Shown: positions 15,488 to 23,913 of the stretch, one piece after another | Layout of the letters: each line of letters begins with the position of its first letter | How positions within the stretch are numbered: position 1 is the first letter of the stretch | NCBI RefSeq assembly: GCF_900636745.1 | Contig: NZ_LR134310.1 | Coordinates: 930,001-994,000 of the forward strand | Source of the DNA: Actinobacillus equuli | Lineage (GTDB): Bacteria; Pseudomonadota; Gammaproteobacteria; Enterobacterales; Pasteurellaceae | Length of the DNA: 64,000 nucleotides | Direction of reading: 5' to 3' | The notes under the pieces: generated by a model | Told to the model about the DNA's origin: nothing | Database searches by the model: none | What the model saw: only the letters and a program-made list of their open reading frames with translations | Position numbers and translations under genes: made by a program

Positions 15488-16114
15488 TTAGAATCGACTC
15501 AAATCCAACCCACCTGCTGTTTTCTCATTCGCTTTGAGATAAGCAGGGTGGGTTTCGATTTGTTCTAGGTAACGGGTGATATTTGGGTAATCCGCTTTGT
15601 TCACATAGTTTAAGCCCCATTGTAGTGGGAAACTTAATGCAAAATCTGCGCCGGTGAGTTGTTCGCCTACGATCCAAGTTTTGCCTTCTAGCGATTGTTC
15701 TACGTGATTGAAATATAAGCCGACTTGTGCGTTGGTGTATTGGGCGAAGTCGCCTAAATCACCTTTCTTTGAGACTAACGCTAACAAATTCGCTGAGAAC
15801 ATTGAGGCTGAAATCGCTAACCAGTAAACGTAGTTAGAATAAGCGTCCGTTTTATGGGCTGGGGTGAAGCGGTTTTCAGAATCATAACGGTCAAGCAAGT
15901 GTTGGATAATCGCATTGCCTTCCGCTAACACTAAATCGCCGTCTTGTAACACAGGGGCTTTGCCAAGTGGGTGTTGTGCTTTCAGTTCTGCTGGTGCGAA
16001 ACCTGTACCTTCTAAGCGGTCATAAATTTTGAGTTCGTAATCCACACCTAAGGCTTCAAGTAGCCATACGATACGGTGTGAACAAGATTGTTTTAGATAA
16101 TGTAACGTGATCAT
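15488..16114 (-). CDS. Glutathione S-transferase
   Basis: A 208-aa GST: thioredoxin-like N-domain (MITLHYLKQSCSHRIVWLLEALG, APVLQDGDLVLAEGNAIIQHLLDRY with cis-Pro and the Glu-Gly-Asn glutathione site) and a helical C-domain (LTGADFALSFPLQWGL). Conjugates glutathione to electrophiles in the cytoplasm. Divergent from a SnoaL-like gene, with two palindromes between them. A decayed relative lies at 11056-11210. Confidence 0.9.
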   Translation of the reverse strand: MITLHYLKQSCSHRIVWLLEALGVDYELKIYDRLEGTGFAPAELKAQHPLGKAPVLQDGDLVLAEGNAIIQHLLDRYDSENRFTPAHKTDAYSNYVYWLAISASMFSANLLALVSKKGDLGDFAQYTNAQVGLYFNHVEQSLEGKTWIVGEQLTGADFALSFPLQWGLNYVNKADYPNITRYLEQIETHPAYLKANEKTAGGLDLSRF

Positions 16115-16153
16115 ATTTTTTTCCTTAAGTAACAGGGAATGTAAAACTTCTAT

Positions 16154-16238
16154 AACTTATAACCTGCTTTAATTTATAAGTTTTTCTTCAAAGTGTTTAA
16201 AGAAAATAGATTATTATAAATTTATCTTACATAAGATA
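16154..16238. promoter_or_regulatory. Two palindromes in the GST/SnoaL divergent promoter region
   Basis: AACTTATAA (16154-16162) and TTATAAGTT (16174-16182) form an inverted repeat with an 11-bp spacer; TATCTT-ACAT-AAGATA is a perfect palindrome at 16223-16238. They lie between divergent genes and look like operators. No matching regulator could be assigned. Confidence 0.45.
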
Positions 16239-16281
16239 TAATTTCTCACAACTCAAAAGACACTATTTCATAGGAGAAATT

Positions 16282-16695
16282 ATGAGTTTTCAAAAAGAGC
16301 AAATGCAACGTTTTCAAACTGCCATTAACACTGCTGATGAAGCATTAATGTGTGAGTTAGTAGCTGACGATGCCCCATTTTATACACCAATGTCTCCTGA
16401 ACCAATGGTTGGCGGAAAAGGTTATCTGGCGATTGTTCATTTATTCCGCCAAAGCTTCCCTGATGTTCAATGGCAAGCCGAAGCAATGGTCGAAGAAGGC
16501 AATATCGTTGTGGTGCAATGGCTATGCACAGGCACTCACTTGGGCGATTTTATGGGTAAAGCCCCTACGGGGAATAAATTCGCAACACGCATAATGAATT
16601 TTTATTACTTCAATAAACAAGGCAAAATTATCAACGATGTAGCAGCAGAAGGCTTAATCAAAATCGTTGAAGCTGTCGGTTTGTTAGGTCGCTAA
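16282..16695 (+). CDS. Ester cyclase / SnoaL-like protein
   Basis: A 137-aa cytoplasmic SnoaL-family protein with the characteristic FRQSFPDVQWQAEAMVEEGNIVVVQWLCTGTH...GKAPTGN segment and a hydrophobic pocket strand FYYFNKQGKIINDVAAEG. GGAG precedes the start. Divergent from GST, so likely part of the same stress response; substrate unknown. Confidence 0.85.
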   Translation: MSFQKEQMQRFQTAINTADEALMCELVADDAPFYTPMSPEPMVGGKGYLAIVHLFRQSFPDVQWQAEAMVEEGNIVVVQWLCTGTHLGDFMGKAPTGNKFATRIMNFYYFNKQGKIINDVAAEGLIKIVEAVGLLGR

Positions 16696-16779
16696 TTTTT
16701 TTGTAAAGTTTGAGCGATATTCATAAATTGGCAAAATTTCACGAAAATTCGACCGCTTGTTTACTCGCCATATAGACAA

Positions 16780-16813
16780 AATACCGCCTGAAATATCAAT
16801 CTCAGGCGGTATT
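16780..16813. terminator. 12-bp stem-loop with DUS-like core
   Basis: AATACCGCCTGA / TCAGGCGGTATT with a 10-nt loop, between convergent genes. The arm ATACCGCCTGAA differs from neisserial AT-DUS by two bases. An ACCGCTTGT uptake signal lies 30 bp upstream. Confidence 0.7.
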
Positions 16814-16866
16814 ACTTTCTTCCAATAGCGGTAAAACTTTGCAAAATCTAACCGCTTGTCAGCGAA

Positions 16867-17157
16867 TTAAGCAATACCATTTAATAGTACCGCACGCCCT
16901 AGTGTTGCATTCAAACGCATTGATTTGATTTTTTCGTATTCAGGGCTGGTGTACCAAGCTCGGGCGGCCGCCATATCAGGAAAGCGTAACACTACGGAAC
17001 CGTCAATTTCCGCACCCTCAAGGGCTTGACATTCACCGTTTGCCACCAAAATCTCGCCACCATACGGAGCCAGTGTCGGCACGCCTAGTTGTAAATACTC
17101 ATCGTAAGCGGTTTGATCTTTCATTTCGTCACGAATAAAAACCACATAGGCTGTCAT
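16867..17157 (-). CDS. DUF1330 family protein
   Basis: A 96-aa protein with the dimeric alpha-beta barrel signature of DUF1330 (MTAYVVFIRDEMKDQTAYDEYL, VLRFPDMAAARAWYTSPEYEKI). Family function is not established. It starts 11 bp after the Ohr stop codon and ends the operon nitroreductase - flavin oxidoreductase - Ohr - DUF1330. Confidence 0.85.
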   Translation of the reverse strand: MTAYVVFIRDEMKDQTAYDEYLQLGVPTLAPYGGEILVANGECQALEGAEIDGSVVLRFPDMAAARAWYTSPEYEKIKSMRLNATLGRAVLLNGIA

Positions 17158-17168
17158 TGTTAATTTCC

Positions 17169-17600
17169 TTATAGATCAAAGAGTTGTATCACATTCACGT
17201 GTAAACGCACGTCCACGTTGCCACGGGTTGCATTTGAGTATGGGCAAGTTGCGTGGGCTTTTTCGATTAAGGTTTTCGCCTCTTCTACGCTTAAGCCTTC
17301 CACGGTAATGGTGATGTCGATCTCAAAGCCGAATGCACCGTCTGGTTTTTGACCGATACCCACGCCAACAGTCGTTGAGTGTTTAGTCGGTTTAATGCCT
17401 AGCGTTGGGGCAATGTGGATAATCGCATTGTCAAAGCACGCTGCGTAGCCCATTGCGAAAAGCTGTTCTGGGTTCGCACCCACTTTGCCACTTTCGTTTT
17501 GGAAGCCGACTAAATCTAATGCGAGTGAACCGTCATCTACTTGTGTGCGACCGTCACGACCGCCTACTGATGTTGCAGAGGTTTTGTAAAAAATTTTCAT
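17169..17600 (-). CDS. ohr: Organic hydroperoxide resistance protein Ohr (copy 1)
   Basis: A 143-aa OsmC/Ohr peroxidase with the two redox cysteines C55 (YAACFDNA) and C119 (TCPYSNATRGN); reduces organic hydroperoxides in the cytoplasm. It differs from the second copy at 19932-20363 at about 13 residues, so the pair are recent paralogues. It lies 23 bp downstream of the flavin oxidoreductase. Ohr is often controlled by OhrR; here no MarR gene is nearby and an AraC-type motif precedes the operon. Confidence 0.92.
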   Translation of the reverse strand: MKIFYKTSATSVGGRDGRTQVDDGSLALDLVGFQNESGKVGANPEQLFAMGYAACFDNAIIHIAPTLGIKPTKHSTTVGVGIGQKPDGAFGFEIDITITVEGLSVEEAKTLIEKAHATCPYSNATRGNVDVRLHVNVIQLFDL

Positions 17601-17623
17601 TGTGTATTCCTTCTAAATAAAGA

Positions 17624-18751
17624 TTAAATATCTAATGGTTTCCAGTCTTGACCTTTCACAGGTGGCAACCACGCACCGCCTTGTTGAGATAAGCCCCACA
17701 GAATGTCTGGCATACCGTATTGGTCGGCACGAGTTGGATCAAGCTCGGTTGCGATTTCGCTATCACGGTTTTCTTTCAATAAAGTCGCAATGTTTGGATT
17801 GACCATTACCGCTTTACCTAAGCCGATAAATTCCGCCCAACCTGTTTGGAATGCCGCTCGGATTTGCTCACCTGAAAGTAAGCCTCCTACACCGATTAAT
17901 GGCAATTTGCCGTTAATGCGTTCATGAATAAGTTGCATACGAGTGAGGTTGGTATCTGCACCACGACGTGCTTTTTTGTCAAATTCGTGCAATGAAACAT
18001 GTAAGTATTGCAATGGTTTTTCCACTAACGCATCAATTAAAGCGAAAGTATCTGCCATTGTTAAGCCATTTTCGCCTGGTTCTTCTGGCGAGAAACGGTA
18101 ACCCACGATAAATTCAGGTTTTGCATATTTCTCTTTTAATGCAATAACTGAGTCCACAATCGCCAATGGGAAACGTAAGCGTTTTTCAAGGCTACCACCC
18201 CATTCATCTGTACGGCGGTTAAATTCGCCCGAGAAGAATTGTTGGATCAAATAACCATTCGCACCATGAATTTCTACGCCGTCAAAGCCTGCTCGGATCG
18301 CCAATTCAGCTGCATTGGTATAAGCTTGAATTAATTCAACCACTTCGTCTGCAGTTGCTGCTTTTGCACCGCTTTCAGCGTGGTCTGATGCACTAACTAA
18401 CGCTTGTCCGTCTGTTAAATTGGCTTGTGCATTCACGCCACCGTGATGAATTTGTAAAATTGCTTTGGTACCTTGCGCTTGCAACACTTTTGCCGTTTCA
18501 CGCAAGCTGTCTAAGTGGCTATCGTCAAGGGCTTCAGGTTGTCCTACAAAGGTTTTACCATTTTTCGCCACTAACGTAGCCGCTGTGATAAACATCCCCA
18601 TATCCACCGCACGGTTGCTAATAAAAGTACGTTCTTGCTCGCCTAATGTACCGTCTTCGTTTGAACCGAAGTGAGTCATTGGTGCAACCACTAAGCGGTT
18701 TTTAATTTCTACGCCATTGTTTAATGTATAAGTTTGAAAAAGTGAATTCAT
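17624..18751 (-). CDS. NADH:flavin oxidoreductase (old yellow enzyme family)
   Basis: A 375-aa FMN TIM-barrel enzyme: VAPMTHFG near the N-terminus, ILQIHHGGVNAQ, FDGVEIHGANGYLIQQFFSGEFNRRTDEWGGS (substrate-binding His-Asn and NRR-D-WGGS signature) and IGVGGL / FIGLGKAVMVNP phosphate-binding segments. Reduces electrophilic alkenes or quinones using NAD(P)H. Second gene of the nitroreductase operon (19-bp gap). Confidence 0.88.
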   Translation of the reverse strand: MNSLFQTYTLNNGVEIKNRLVVAPMTHFGSNEDGTLGEQERTFISNRAVDMGMFITAATLVAKNGKTFVGQPEALDDSHLDSLRETAKVLQAQGTKAILQIHHGGVNAQANLTDGQALVSASDHAESGAKAATADEVVELIQAYTNAAELAIRAGFDGVEIHGANGYLIQQFFSGEFNRRTDEWGGSLEKRLRFPLAIVDSVIALKEKYAKPEFIVGYRFSPEEPGENGLTMADTFALIDALVEKPLQYLHVSLHEFDKKARRGADTNLTRMQLIHERINGKLPLIGVGGLLSGEQIRAAFQTGWAEFIGLGKAVMVNPNIATLLKENRDSEIATELDPTRADQYGMPDILWGLSQQGGAWLPPVKGQDWKPLDI

Positions 18752-18770
18752 TATGTTCTCCCATTAATTC

Positions 18771-19445
18771 TTACCAATGTAGTACCGCACTTTCTTCAAC
18801 CGGTACACGACCTAAATGATGTTTATTTTGCATTGCATCCCAATCAGGGTGACCAAACGAAATGGCGTGCAATAATTTATAATCACTTGAAATACCTAAC
18901 TCTTCACGCACATCATCCGCAAACATTGCTAACGCTAATTGCGGAATACCGCCAAAACCACGAGCGGTTAAAGAAAGTAAAAAGGTTTGTGAATACATAC
19001 CAATATCAGACGCAATGTTTACATCATGATTGTCCACCGTTGGCATAAATAAAAATGCCATATGCGGTGCGCCATAGCCGATAATGTTGTCATCGTAAAC
19101 CACTTGGCGGCCTGCTTTGTCTTCACGAGGGATGCCGTAGCTGGTGGTAAAAACGTGTTCATATTGGTTACGCCAACGTTTTTCGTAATCACCCAAATAC
19201 TTCGCTTGGTTAAATTCAAAATCCGCCGTGTTGCGACCTGCGGCAAAACTGTCTTTAAAACGTTTAAGCAAACGTTGCAAAGTCTCACCTGATACGACAT
19301 GTACTAACCAAGGCTGAGTGTTACATGCAGAAGGGGCATTTTGTGCATCCGCTAACACTTGTTGGATTTCCGCTTCTGTCATCGGGGTAGGCAGAAATTT
19401 GCGAATGGATTGACGTGTACGTACGGTGGTTTCAAAATCTAACAT
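18771..19445 (-). CDS. Nitroreductase family protein
   Basis: A 224-aa FMN-dependent nitroreductase: VRTRQSIRKFLPTPMTEAEIQQVLADAQNAPSACNTQPW is the FMN-binding N-terminus, with GYGAPHMAFLFMPT and LSLTARGFGGIPQLAL. Reduces nitro-aromatics or quinones. First gene of the four-gene operon to 16867; two 32-bp AraC-type motifs lie 105 and 231 bp upstream. Confidence 0.88.
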   Translation of the reverse strand: MLDFETTVRTRQSIRKFLPTPMTEAEIQQVLADAQNAPSACNTQPWLVHVVSGETLQRLLKRFKDSFAAGRNTADFEFNQAKYLGDYEKRWRNQYEHVFTTSYGIPREDKAGRQVVYDDNIIGYGAPHMAFLFMPTVDNHDVNIASDIGMYSQTFLLSLTARGFGGIPQLALAMFADDVREELGISSDYKLLHAISFGHPDWDAMQNKHHLGRVPVEESAVLHW

Positions 19446-19549
19446 AACTTACTCCTGAATATTCGTTGAGCTGACTTAAGCCTGCGTTGTAATAAAGTAT
19501 GAATTTAATGATGATTATTCTACGTATTTCTTTCAGAAAGCAATATCGC

Positions 19550-19581
19550 ATTTCTCTAAAATTCTTGCCTATTTATCTAAA
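19550..19581 (-). promoter_or_regulatory. AraC-type operator motif A
   Basis: ATTTCTCTAAA, 10 bp ending GCCT, then ATTTATCTAAA: two direct half-sites 21 bp apart. It lies 105-136 bp upstream of the nitroreductase start. The same 32-bp element recurs at 19676, 20435 and 23914. Confidence 0.7.
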
Positions 19582-19675
19582 TCTTTAAAAGTGCGGTCGG
19601 TTTGTGTAAAATTTTGGGTAAATTTAACCGCTTATCAGTATTATCATACGTATATCAAGTAATAAGTATTATAGA

Positions 19676-19707
19676 ATTTCTCTAAATTTTATGCCTGATT
19701 CTACAAA
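19676..19707 (-). promoter_or_regulatory. AraC-type operator motif B
   Basis: ATTTCTCTAAA, 10 bp ending GCCT, then GATTCTACAAA; second copy, 95 bp from motif A and just beyond the short YjbR-like ORF. It may be a second site for the nitroreductase operon or mark the promoter of a lost gene. Confidence 0.65.
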
Positions 19708-19726
19708 TCTTTATTTTGCAGTCAGA

Positions 19727-19855
19727 TCATAGTTCTAATCTTTGGTGGCGTAATACCGCAATCGCATAAGAAGGATATTTATCGACAAAAAGAAATTCAG
19801 GATCTACGCCGTATTGTGTTTTAGCATAATGCAAAATCGCTTGTCGTTGATTCAT
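19727..19855 (-). pseudogene. Truncated MmcQ/YjbR-like ORF
   Basis: A 42-codon ORF (ATG 19855, AAGGAG at 6-nt spacing) encodes MNQRQAILHYAKTQYGVDPEF and then KYPSYAIAVLRHQ, which matches the N-terminus of MmcQ/YjbR DNA-binding-like proteins, normally 110-120 aa. It stops where the core fold would continue. A good ribosome-binding site on a cut-short gene suggests recent truncation. It follows the second Ohr gene on the same strand. Confidence 0.6.
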
Positions 19856-19894
19856 ACCAAACTCCTTACGATACTATTGTTTGTTCGAGATGAA

Positions 19895-19926
19895 AAAATG
19901 CCGCCTAAAATTTCAGGCGGCATTTT
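19895..19926 (-). terminator. Terminator of Ohr copy 2
   Basis: AAAATGCCGCCT / AGGCGGCATTTT with an 8-nt loop and a U-run on the minus strand. The arm ATGCCGCCTAAA resembles a drifted neisserial DUS. Confidence 0.75.
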
Positions 19927-19931
19927 ATTAA

Positions 19932-20363
19932 TTACAAGTCAAAAGTTTGCATCACATTCACGTGTAAACGTACATCGACATTGCCACGTGTTGCGTTTGA
20001 ATATGGGCAAGTTGAGTGTGCTTTTTCGATTAAGGTTTTCGCATCTTCTAAGCTCAAGCCTTCCACGGTAATGGTGATGTCAATTTCAAAGCTGAATGCA
20101 CCGTCTGGTTTTTGACCGATACCCACGCCCACTGTTGTTGAATGTTTCGTTGGTTTAATGCCTAGCGTTGGGGCAACGTGGATAATCGCATTGTCAAAGC
20201 ACGCTGCGTAGCCCATAGCGAAAAGCTGTTCTGGGTTCGCCCCCACTTTACCGCTTTCATTTTGGAAACTCACTAAATCTAAACCAAGCGAACCGTCATC
20301 TACGCGTGTATGACCATCACGACCGCCTGTTGCTGTTGCTGATGTTTTGTAAAAAATTTTCAT
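19932..20363 (-). CDS. ohr: Organic hydroperoxide resistance protein Ohr (copy 2)
   Basis: A 143-aa Ohr with C55 and C119 conserved, about 91% identical to copy 1. A single gene with its own terminator; 32-bp AraC-type motif C lies 72-103 bp upstream. The substitutions (for example R18H, Q20R, G91S) avoid the active site, so both copies are expected to work. Confidence 0.92.
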   Translation of the reverse strand: MKIFYKTSATATGGRDGHTRVDDGSLGLDLVSFQNESGKVGANPEQLFAMGYAACFDNAIIHVAPTLGIKPTKHSTTVGVGIGQKPDGAFSFEIDITITVEGLSLEDAKTLIEKAHSTCPYSNATRGNVDVRLHVNVMQTFDL

Positions 20364-20434
20364 AATATTGTCCTTGTTGAAGTATTGTCTGAATGATGAC
20401 TATTTTATGATTTTCATTTGCTAAGCGGTATCAT

Positions 20435-20466
20435 ATTTCTTTAAAATTCTTGCCTATTTCTACAAA
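20435..20466 (-). promoter_or_regulatory. AraC-type operator motif C
   Basis: ATTTCTTTAAA, 10 bp ending GCCT, then ATTTCTACAAA, a near-perfect 21-bp-period direct repeat, 72-103 bp upstream of Ohr copy 2. Confidence 0.7.
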
Positions 20467-20636
20467 GTTTATTGCCATGTGGATATTTCTATCCATTAAT
20501 AACCTTTATTGTAATATCTAAATGATCTACTCATAAATGCTAATGTTTTTTTAAGTAAAAAAATTATTTAATTGCTTGAAATTCCGTCTGGTCATACCAA
20601 TATAGAATACAATCATACTGTATAACAGGAAGTATT

Positions 20637-21629
20637 ATGCCAAAAACAATTTTATCAGCCTTAAACCAGCTTATAGCTAACGATGTAAATATGCCTAAAG
20701 GGTGAGCCGAACGAGCTAGAGATAGTCAAAATTGGTTACTAAGCAATATAAAAAGATTCGAACAAAATAAAGAATATTTGTATTTTTGTGATGGTTTCAA
20801 TTTGCATTTTGGTTCATTTTCTAGAAAAACTAAAATTAGACCGATCGATGACATAGATTTAATGATTGGATTGAATGGTCATAAATTATACTGGGAGGAT
20901 AATGACAGGGATTATAAAGAATGTAGTATTTATTTGAAAAGTTATGAAGAACCAGAGTTATGGCGACAATGTTTGAATGATGATAATTCCTTAAATTCAA
21001 CAAAAGTTTTGAATATATTCAAATCAGCACTAAGTAATATTTCACATTATAGTAATGCTGATATTCATAGAATGCAGCAAGCTGTAACTTTAGAGCTTCC
21101 TTCTTATGAATGGAATTTTGATTTAGTACCTTGTTTTCATACAACATCTAATGTTTATCTAATACCAAATGGTTCAGGTAAATGGATGAAAACAAATCCA
21201 GAAAAAGATAAGGAGCTTATTACTTCAGTAAATCAAAAGCATTCGGGAAAATTTTTAGAACTTGTCAGATTAGTAAAGTATTGGAATAGTAAGTCTTTTG
21301 CAAATAAATCGAAGTTTCAGTCATCTTATCTACTCGAAATAATGTTGGCTAAATATTATGATCGCCTATATTGGTTTTCTGATCTAGAAACTGAGTTTAA
21401 AAATTCTTTAACATATTTGTATTCAGCCCTTGATATAAATATAGCAGATCCGAAAGGAATTGAAGGGAATATTAATAGATTAAATGCTAATGAAAAACTA
21501 GTGTTAAAGAATCGTATTTGTTGTGATTTGATAGAACTAACTAAGGCTAATGAATCAGATAATATAATTAAAAAGTTTGATTATTGGAAAAATGTTTTGG
21601 GTCAAAATTTTCCTGATTATGAGGTTTAG
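20637..21629 (+). pseudogene. CBASS CD-NTase (cyclic-oligonucleotide synthase) with in-frame TGA at codon 23
   Basis: The frame starts at ATG 20637 (AGGA upstream), meets TGA at 20703-20705 (MPKG-stop-AERARDSQNWL), then stays open for 307 codons. The body is a CD-NTase/SMODS nucleotidyltransferase: FGSFSRKTKIRP, catalytic DDIDLM and third Asp in WNFDLVPCF, with a helical C-terminal half. Such enzymes make cyclic nucleotide alarms on phage infection. The TGA removes the N-terminal helix unless it is read through or translation restarts, for instance at TTG 20778, which still leaves the GS and DxD motifs. The effector follows after 1 bp. Active-site residues are intact, so the lesion looks recent or could be a sequencing error. 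Confidence 0.8.
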
Positions 21630-21630
21630 T

Positions 21631-22533
21631 ATGGTGGATATTTTTAGTAAACAGAATGAAGAATGGTATTTGAATAGACTAGTGGCTCAGAGGGTTAAAT
21701 ATAGTGAATCTAAAAATTTTAGAATATGTGAAAATGTTTTTTTGATTATTGCTATTCTAATTGAATTACTACAATATTTACCGTTTACCAATATAGCTAG
21801 TATTCAAGAAGTATACTTCAATATAGCTGCGACATTTTTCATCGCATTATCTCTTGTTATGGGGTATTGCGCAACTAGTCGTCAAGAATATGCCGCAGAG
21901 ATACAACAAGAATTTGATTGTAGCTTATTTAATATATCTTATAGTGGACTCAAGAAATTTATAGATGATGATATTAATAAAATAGTAATTAAAGCTGAAA
22001 AAAGAGATTATTCAATCAAAGAACAAGTAAGAAATTGGTATTCAGATTCTATTTCTAATTTTAACTATCCCTATTCTGCATTAGCATGTCAATATCAAAA
22101 TATAGGTTGGAATAGGAATCTCTCTCAGAAATATTTATCTTTTTTAAAATGGATTTTTTGTTCTCTTGTAATTATTATTCTTGCAATAGGATCTTATTCT
22201 TTCTTTAATAGCTTAATTAAAATAGATTCTTTGACTATAAATAACCTTTGGGGAGGGGGAATTATTGCCTTTGGTTTATTGAAACATCTAGGAGGCAAGA
22301 TTTTTTCTCTAGGAAAATCTATAAAAGATAAAACTGAGTTTTTAGAACAAGAGAACAATGTATTTAGTAATATTAAGAATAACGATATTAATCAAGTTCC
22401 AGAAATTTTAAAAAGAATTCAAATGAAGATTTTCGAATTCAGAAAAAATGATAAACCAATTCCAGATATATTTTATAAATGCTATAGATTTAAAGAAGAA
22501 GTTAATTCACGTAAACGTTTAGATGTTCAATAA
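21631..22533 (+). CDS. CBASS S-4TM membrane effector
   Basis: A 300-aa protein from ATG 21631, one base after the CD-NTase stop. Two transmembrane pairs are visible: residues about 30-75 (ENVFLIIAILIELLQYL, VYFNIAATFFIALSLVMGY) and about 170-230 (FLKWIFCSLVIIILAIGSYSFF, LWGGGIIAFGLL), with a soluble middle and charged C-terminus. This matches the SMODS-associated 4TM (S-4TM) effectors that permeabilise the inner membrane when they bind the cyclic nucleotide. No Cap2/Cap3 genes, so a minimal type I CBASS. Confidence 0.8.
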   Translation: MVDIFSKQNEEWYLNRLVAQRVKYSESKNFRICENVFLIIAILIELLQYLPFTNIASIQEVYFNIAATFFIALSLVMGYCATSRQEYAAEIQQEFDCSLFNISYSGLKKFIDDDINKIVIKAEKRDYSIKEQVRNWYSDSISNFNYPYSALACQYQNIGWNRNLSQKYLSFLKWIFCSLVIIILAIGSYSFFNSLIKIDSLTINNLWGGGIIAFGLLKHLGGKIFSLGKSIKDKTEFLEQENNVFSNIKNNDINQVPEILKRIQMKIFEFRKNDKPIPDIFYKCYRFKEEVNSRKRLDVQ

Positions 22534-22539
22534 ATATAT

Positions 22540-22560
22540 GGACAGGGATTATCCCTGTCC
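22540..22560. terminator. Terminator between CBASS effector and aldolase
   Basis: GGACAGGGA / TCCCTGTCC with a 3-nt loop, between convergent genes. Confidence 0.75.
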
Positions 22561-22571
22561 TTCCTTATATC

Positions 22572-23360
22572 TTATTTTTTCAAACCTTGGTACGCATCTA
22601 GCATGCTATCTGCCGCACTTGCGATAAATGCCGTATCTGCACCGAGAGCAAAGAATGATACGCCAAGATCTGCGTAGTGTTTTGCTTGCTCTGGAGTAGC
22701 TGCGATTGTACCCACCGGTACGCCTAATTCACGAATACGCTTGATCGCATATTCCATTTTTGCCACTACGTCCGGATGCAGAATATTTGGACCTAATCCC
22801 ATATCCACCGCTAAATCCGCAGGGCCTAAGAAAATCGCACCTACGCCTTTGGTGCTTGCGATAGCATCTAAATTTTCCATACCTTTTAGGCTTTCGATTT
22901 GCAACATAATCATTGATTCATCATCAATGCGTTGTTGATAATCAGGGATACGCCCAAAGCGAGAAGCTCGTACCACGCCTGCCCCCATACCACGTTTACC
23001 TTCAGCCGGATATTTCGCCCAACGAATGATTTGTGCCGCTTCTTCGCCACTTTCCACCATTGGTACGATAATGTTTTGAATCCCTGAATCCATTAACTGC
23101 TTGAATGTACCAGCGGTTGCTTCACCAACACGTACCACAGGTGTCATTTCATAAGGAGCGATCGCTCTAGCTACGTTTAAAATGGTCTGAATGTTGTACG
23201 GACCATGTTCCGCATCAATGAAAAGCCAGTCATAATCCGTGGTCGCAAGCACTTCCGCCACATCGGCTGAGGTGGTTTCTAACGCCACGCCATACTGCAT
23301 TTTGCCCGCTTCGATGTTATGTTTTAGGTTGTTATATAAAAAATCTTTTACCATTGCCAT
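22572..23360 (-). CDS. HpcH/HpaI-family class II aldolase
   Basis: A 262-aa metal-dependent aldolase like HpaI/Gar[64 protein letters not shown] and [14 protein letters not shown] (metal and oxaloacetate/pyruvate binding). It reversibly cleaves 2-keto-3-deoxy acids to pyruvate and an aldehyde. Ten bp downstream of the ferritin-like gene, with motif D upstream of both. Exact substrate uncertain. Confidence 0.85.
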   Translation of the reverse strand: MAMVKDFLYNNLKHNIEAGKMQYGVALETTSADVAEVLATTDYDWLFIDAEHGPYNIQTILNVARAIAPYEMTPVVRVGEATAGTFKQLMDSGIQNIIVPMVESGEEAAQIIRWAKYPAEGKRGMGAGVVRASRFGRIPDYQQRIDDESMIMLQIESLKGMENLDAIASTKGVGAIFLGPADLAVDMGLGPNILHPDVVAKMEYAIKRIRELGVPVGTIAATPEQAKHYADLGVSFFALGADTAFIASAADSMLDAYQGLKK

Positions 23361-23370
23361 TGTTTGCTCC

Positions 23371-23829
23371 TTATAGCATTTTTGCTAAATAAACTTGTTT
23401 TCCGACCGCTTGGATTAAGTCGATTTGCGACTTCGTCCAGTTTAAATCTTCTTCCTCATCTTTATAATATTCTTTGATAAGGTCGTAAGAGGTAATATCT
23501 AAATAACCCGCATTTAAAACGTCTTCAATGATTGGTAAGCCGTCTAGTGAGGCTTTTAAATCGTATGCTAAGAAGTCTTCAATATCGTTGAATATTTGGC
23601 GAGCGGGAATTTCGTCTTGGCGAATTTCGCCGTCTAAATCTAAAATGCGATTATGGAATTGAGCAATAAAATCCAATTCGGATGTACCGTGTTCCGCATA
23701 TTTTTCTGCAAGCTTGGGAAATCCTTGGCTAGCAAATACGCGTGACATAATTTGATGATTAAGCGCATTTGCAGTAAGTTGTGTAGAGATATGTTGTAAA
23801 ATTTCAATCGTTTTTTGTACGTCTTTCAT
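23371..23829 (-). CDS. Ferritin-like (bacterioferritin-related) protein
   Basis: A 152-aa all-helical protein resembling the bacterioferritin four-helix bundle: [64 protein letters not shown], then helices with [10 protein letters not shown] and [20 protein letters not shown]. Candidate di-iron Glu/His residues are visible but not all canonical. AAGGAG precedes the ATG. Operon with the HpaI-type aldolase, divergent from the AraC regulator. Confidence 0.65.
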   Translation of the reverse strand: MKDVQKTIEILQHISTQLTANALNHQIMSRVFASQGFPKLAEKYAEHGTSELDFIAQFHNRILDLDGEIRQDEIPARQIFNDIEDFLAYDLKASLDGLPIIEDVLNAGYLDITSYDLIKEYYKDEEEDLNWTKSQIDLIQAVGKQVYLAKML

Positions 23830-23913
23830 TTTGTTTCTCCTTGATCACACGATAAATTCATTGCGTTTGAAACTGTGATTATCTTATGATAGCTTTTGTT
23901 TTACAGGTATATT

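Noticed and set aside
20703-20705. TGA in the CD-NTase as selenocysteine
   Set aside because: CD-NTases have no Sec at this N-terminal position and no SECIS-like hairpin was recognised; a nonsense change is simpler.
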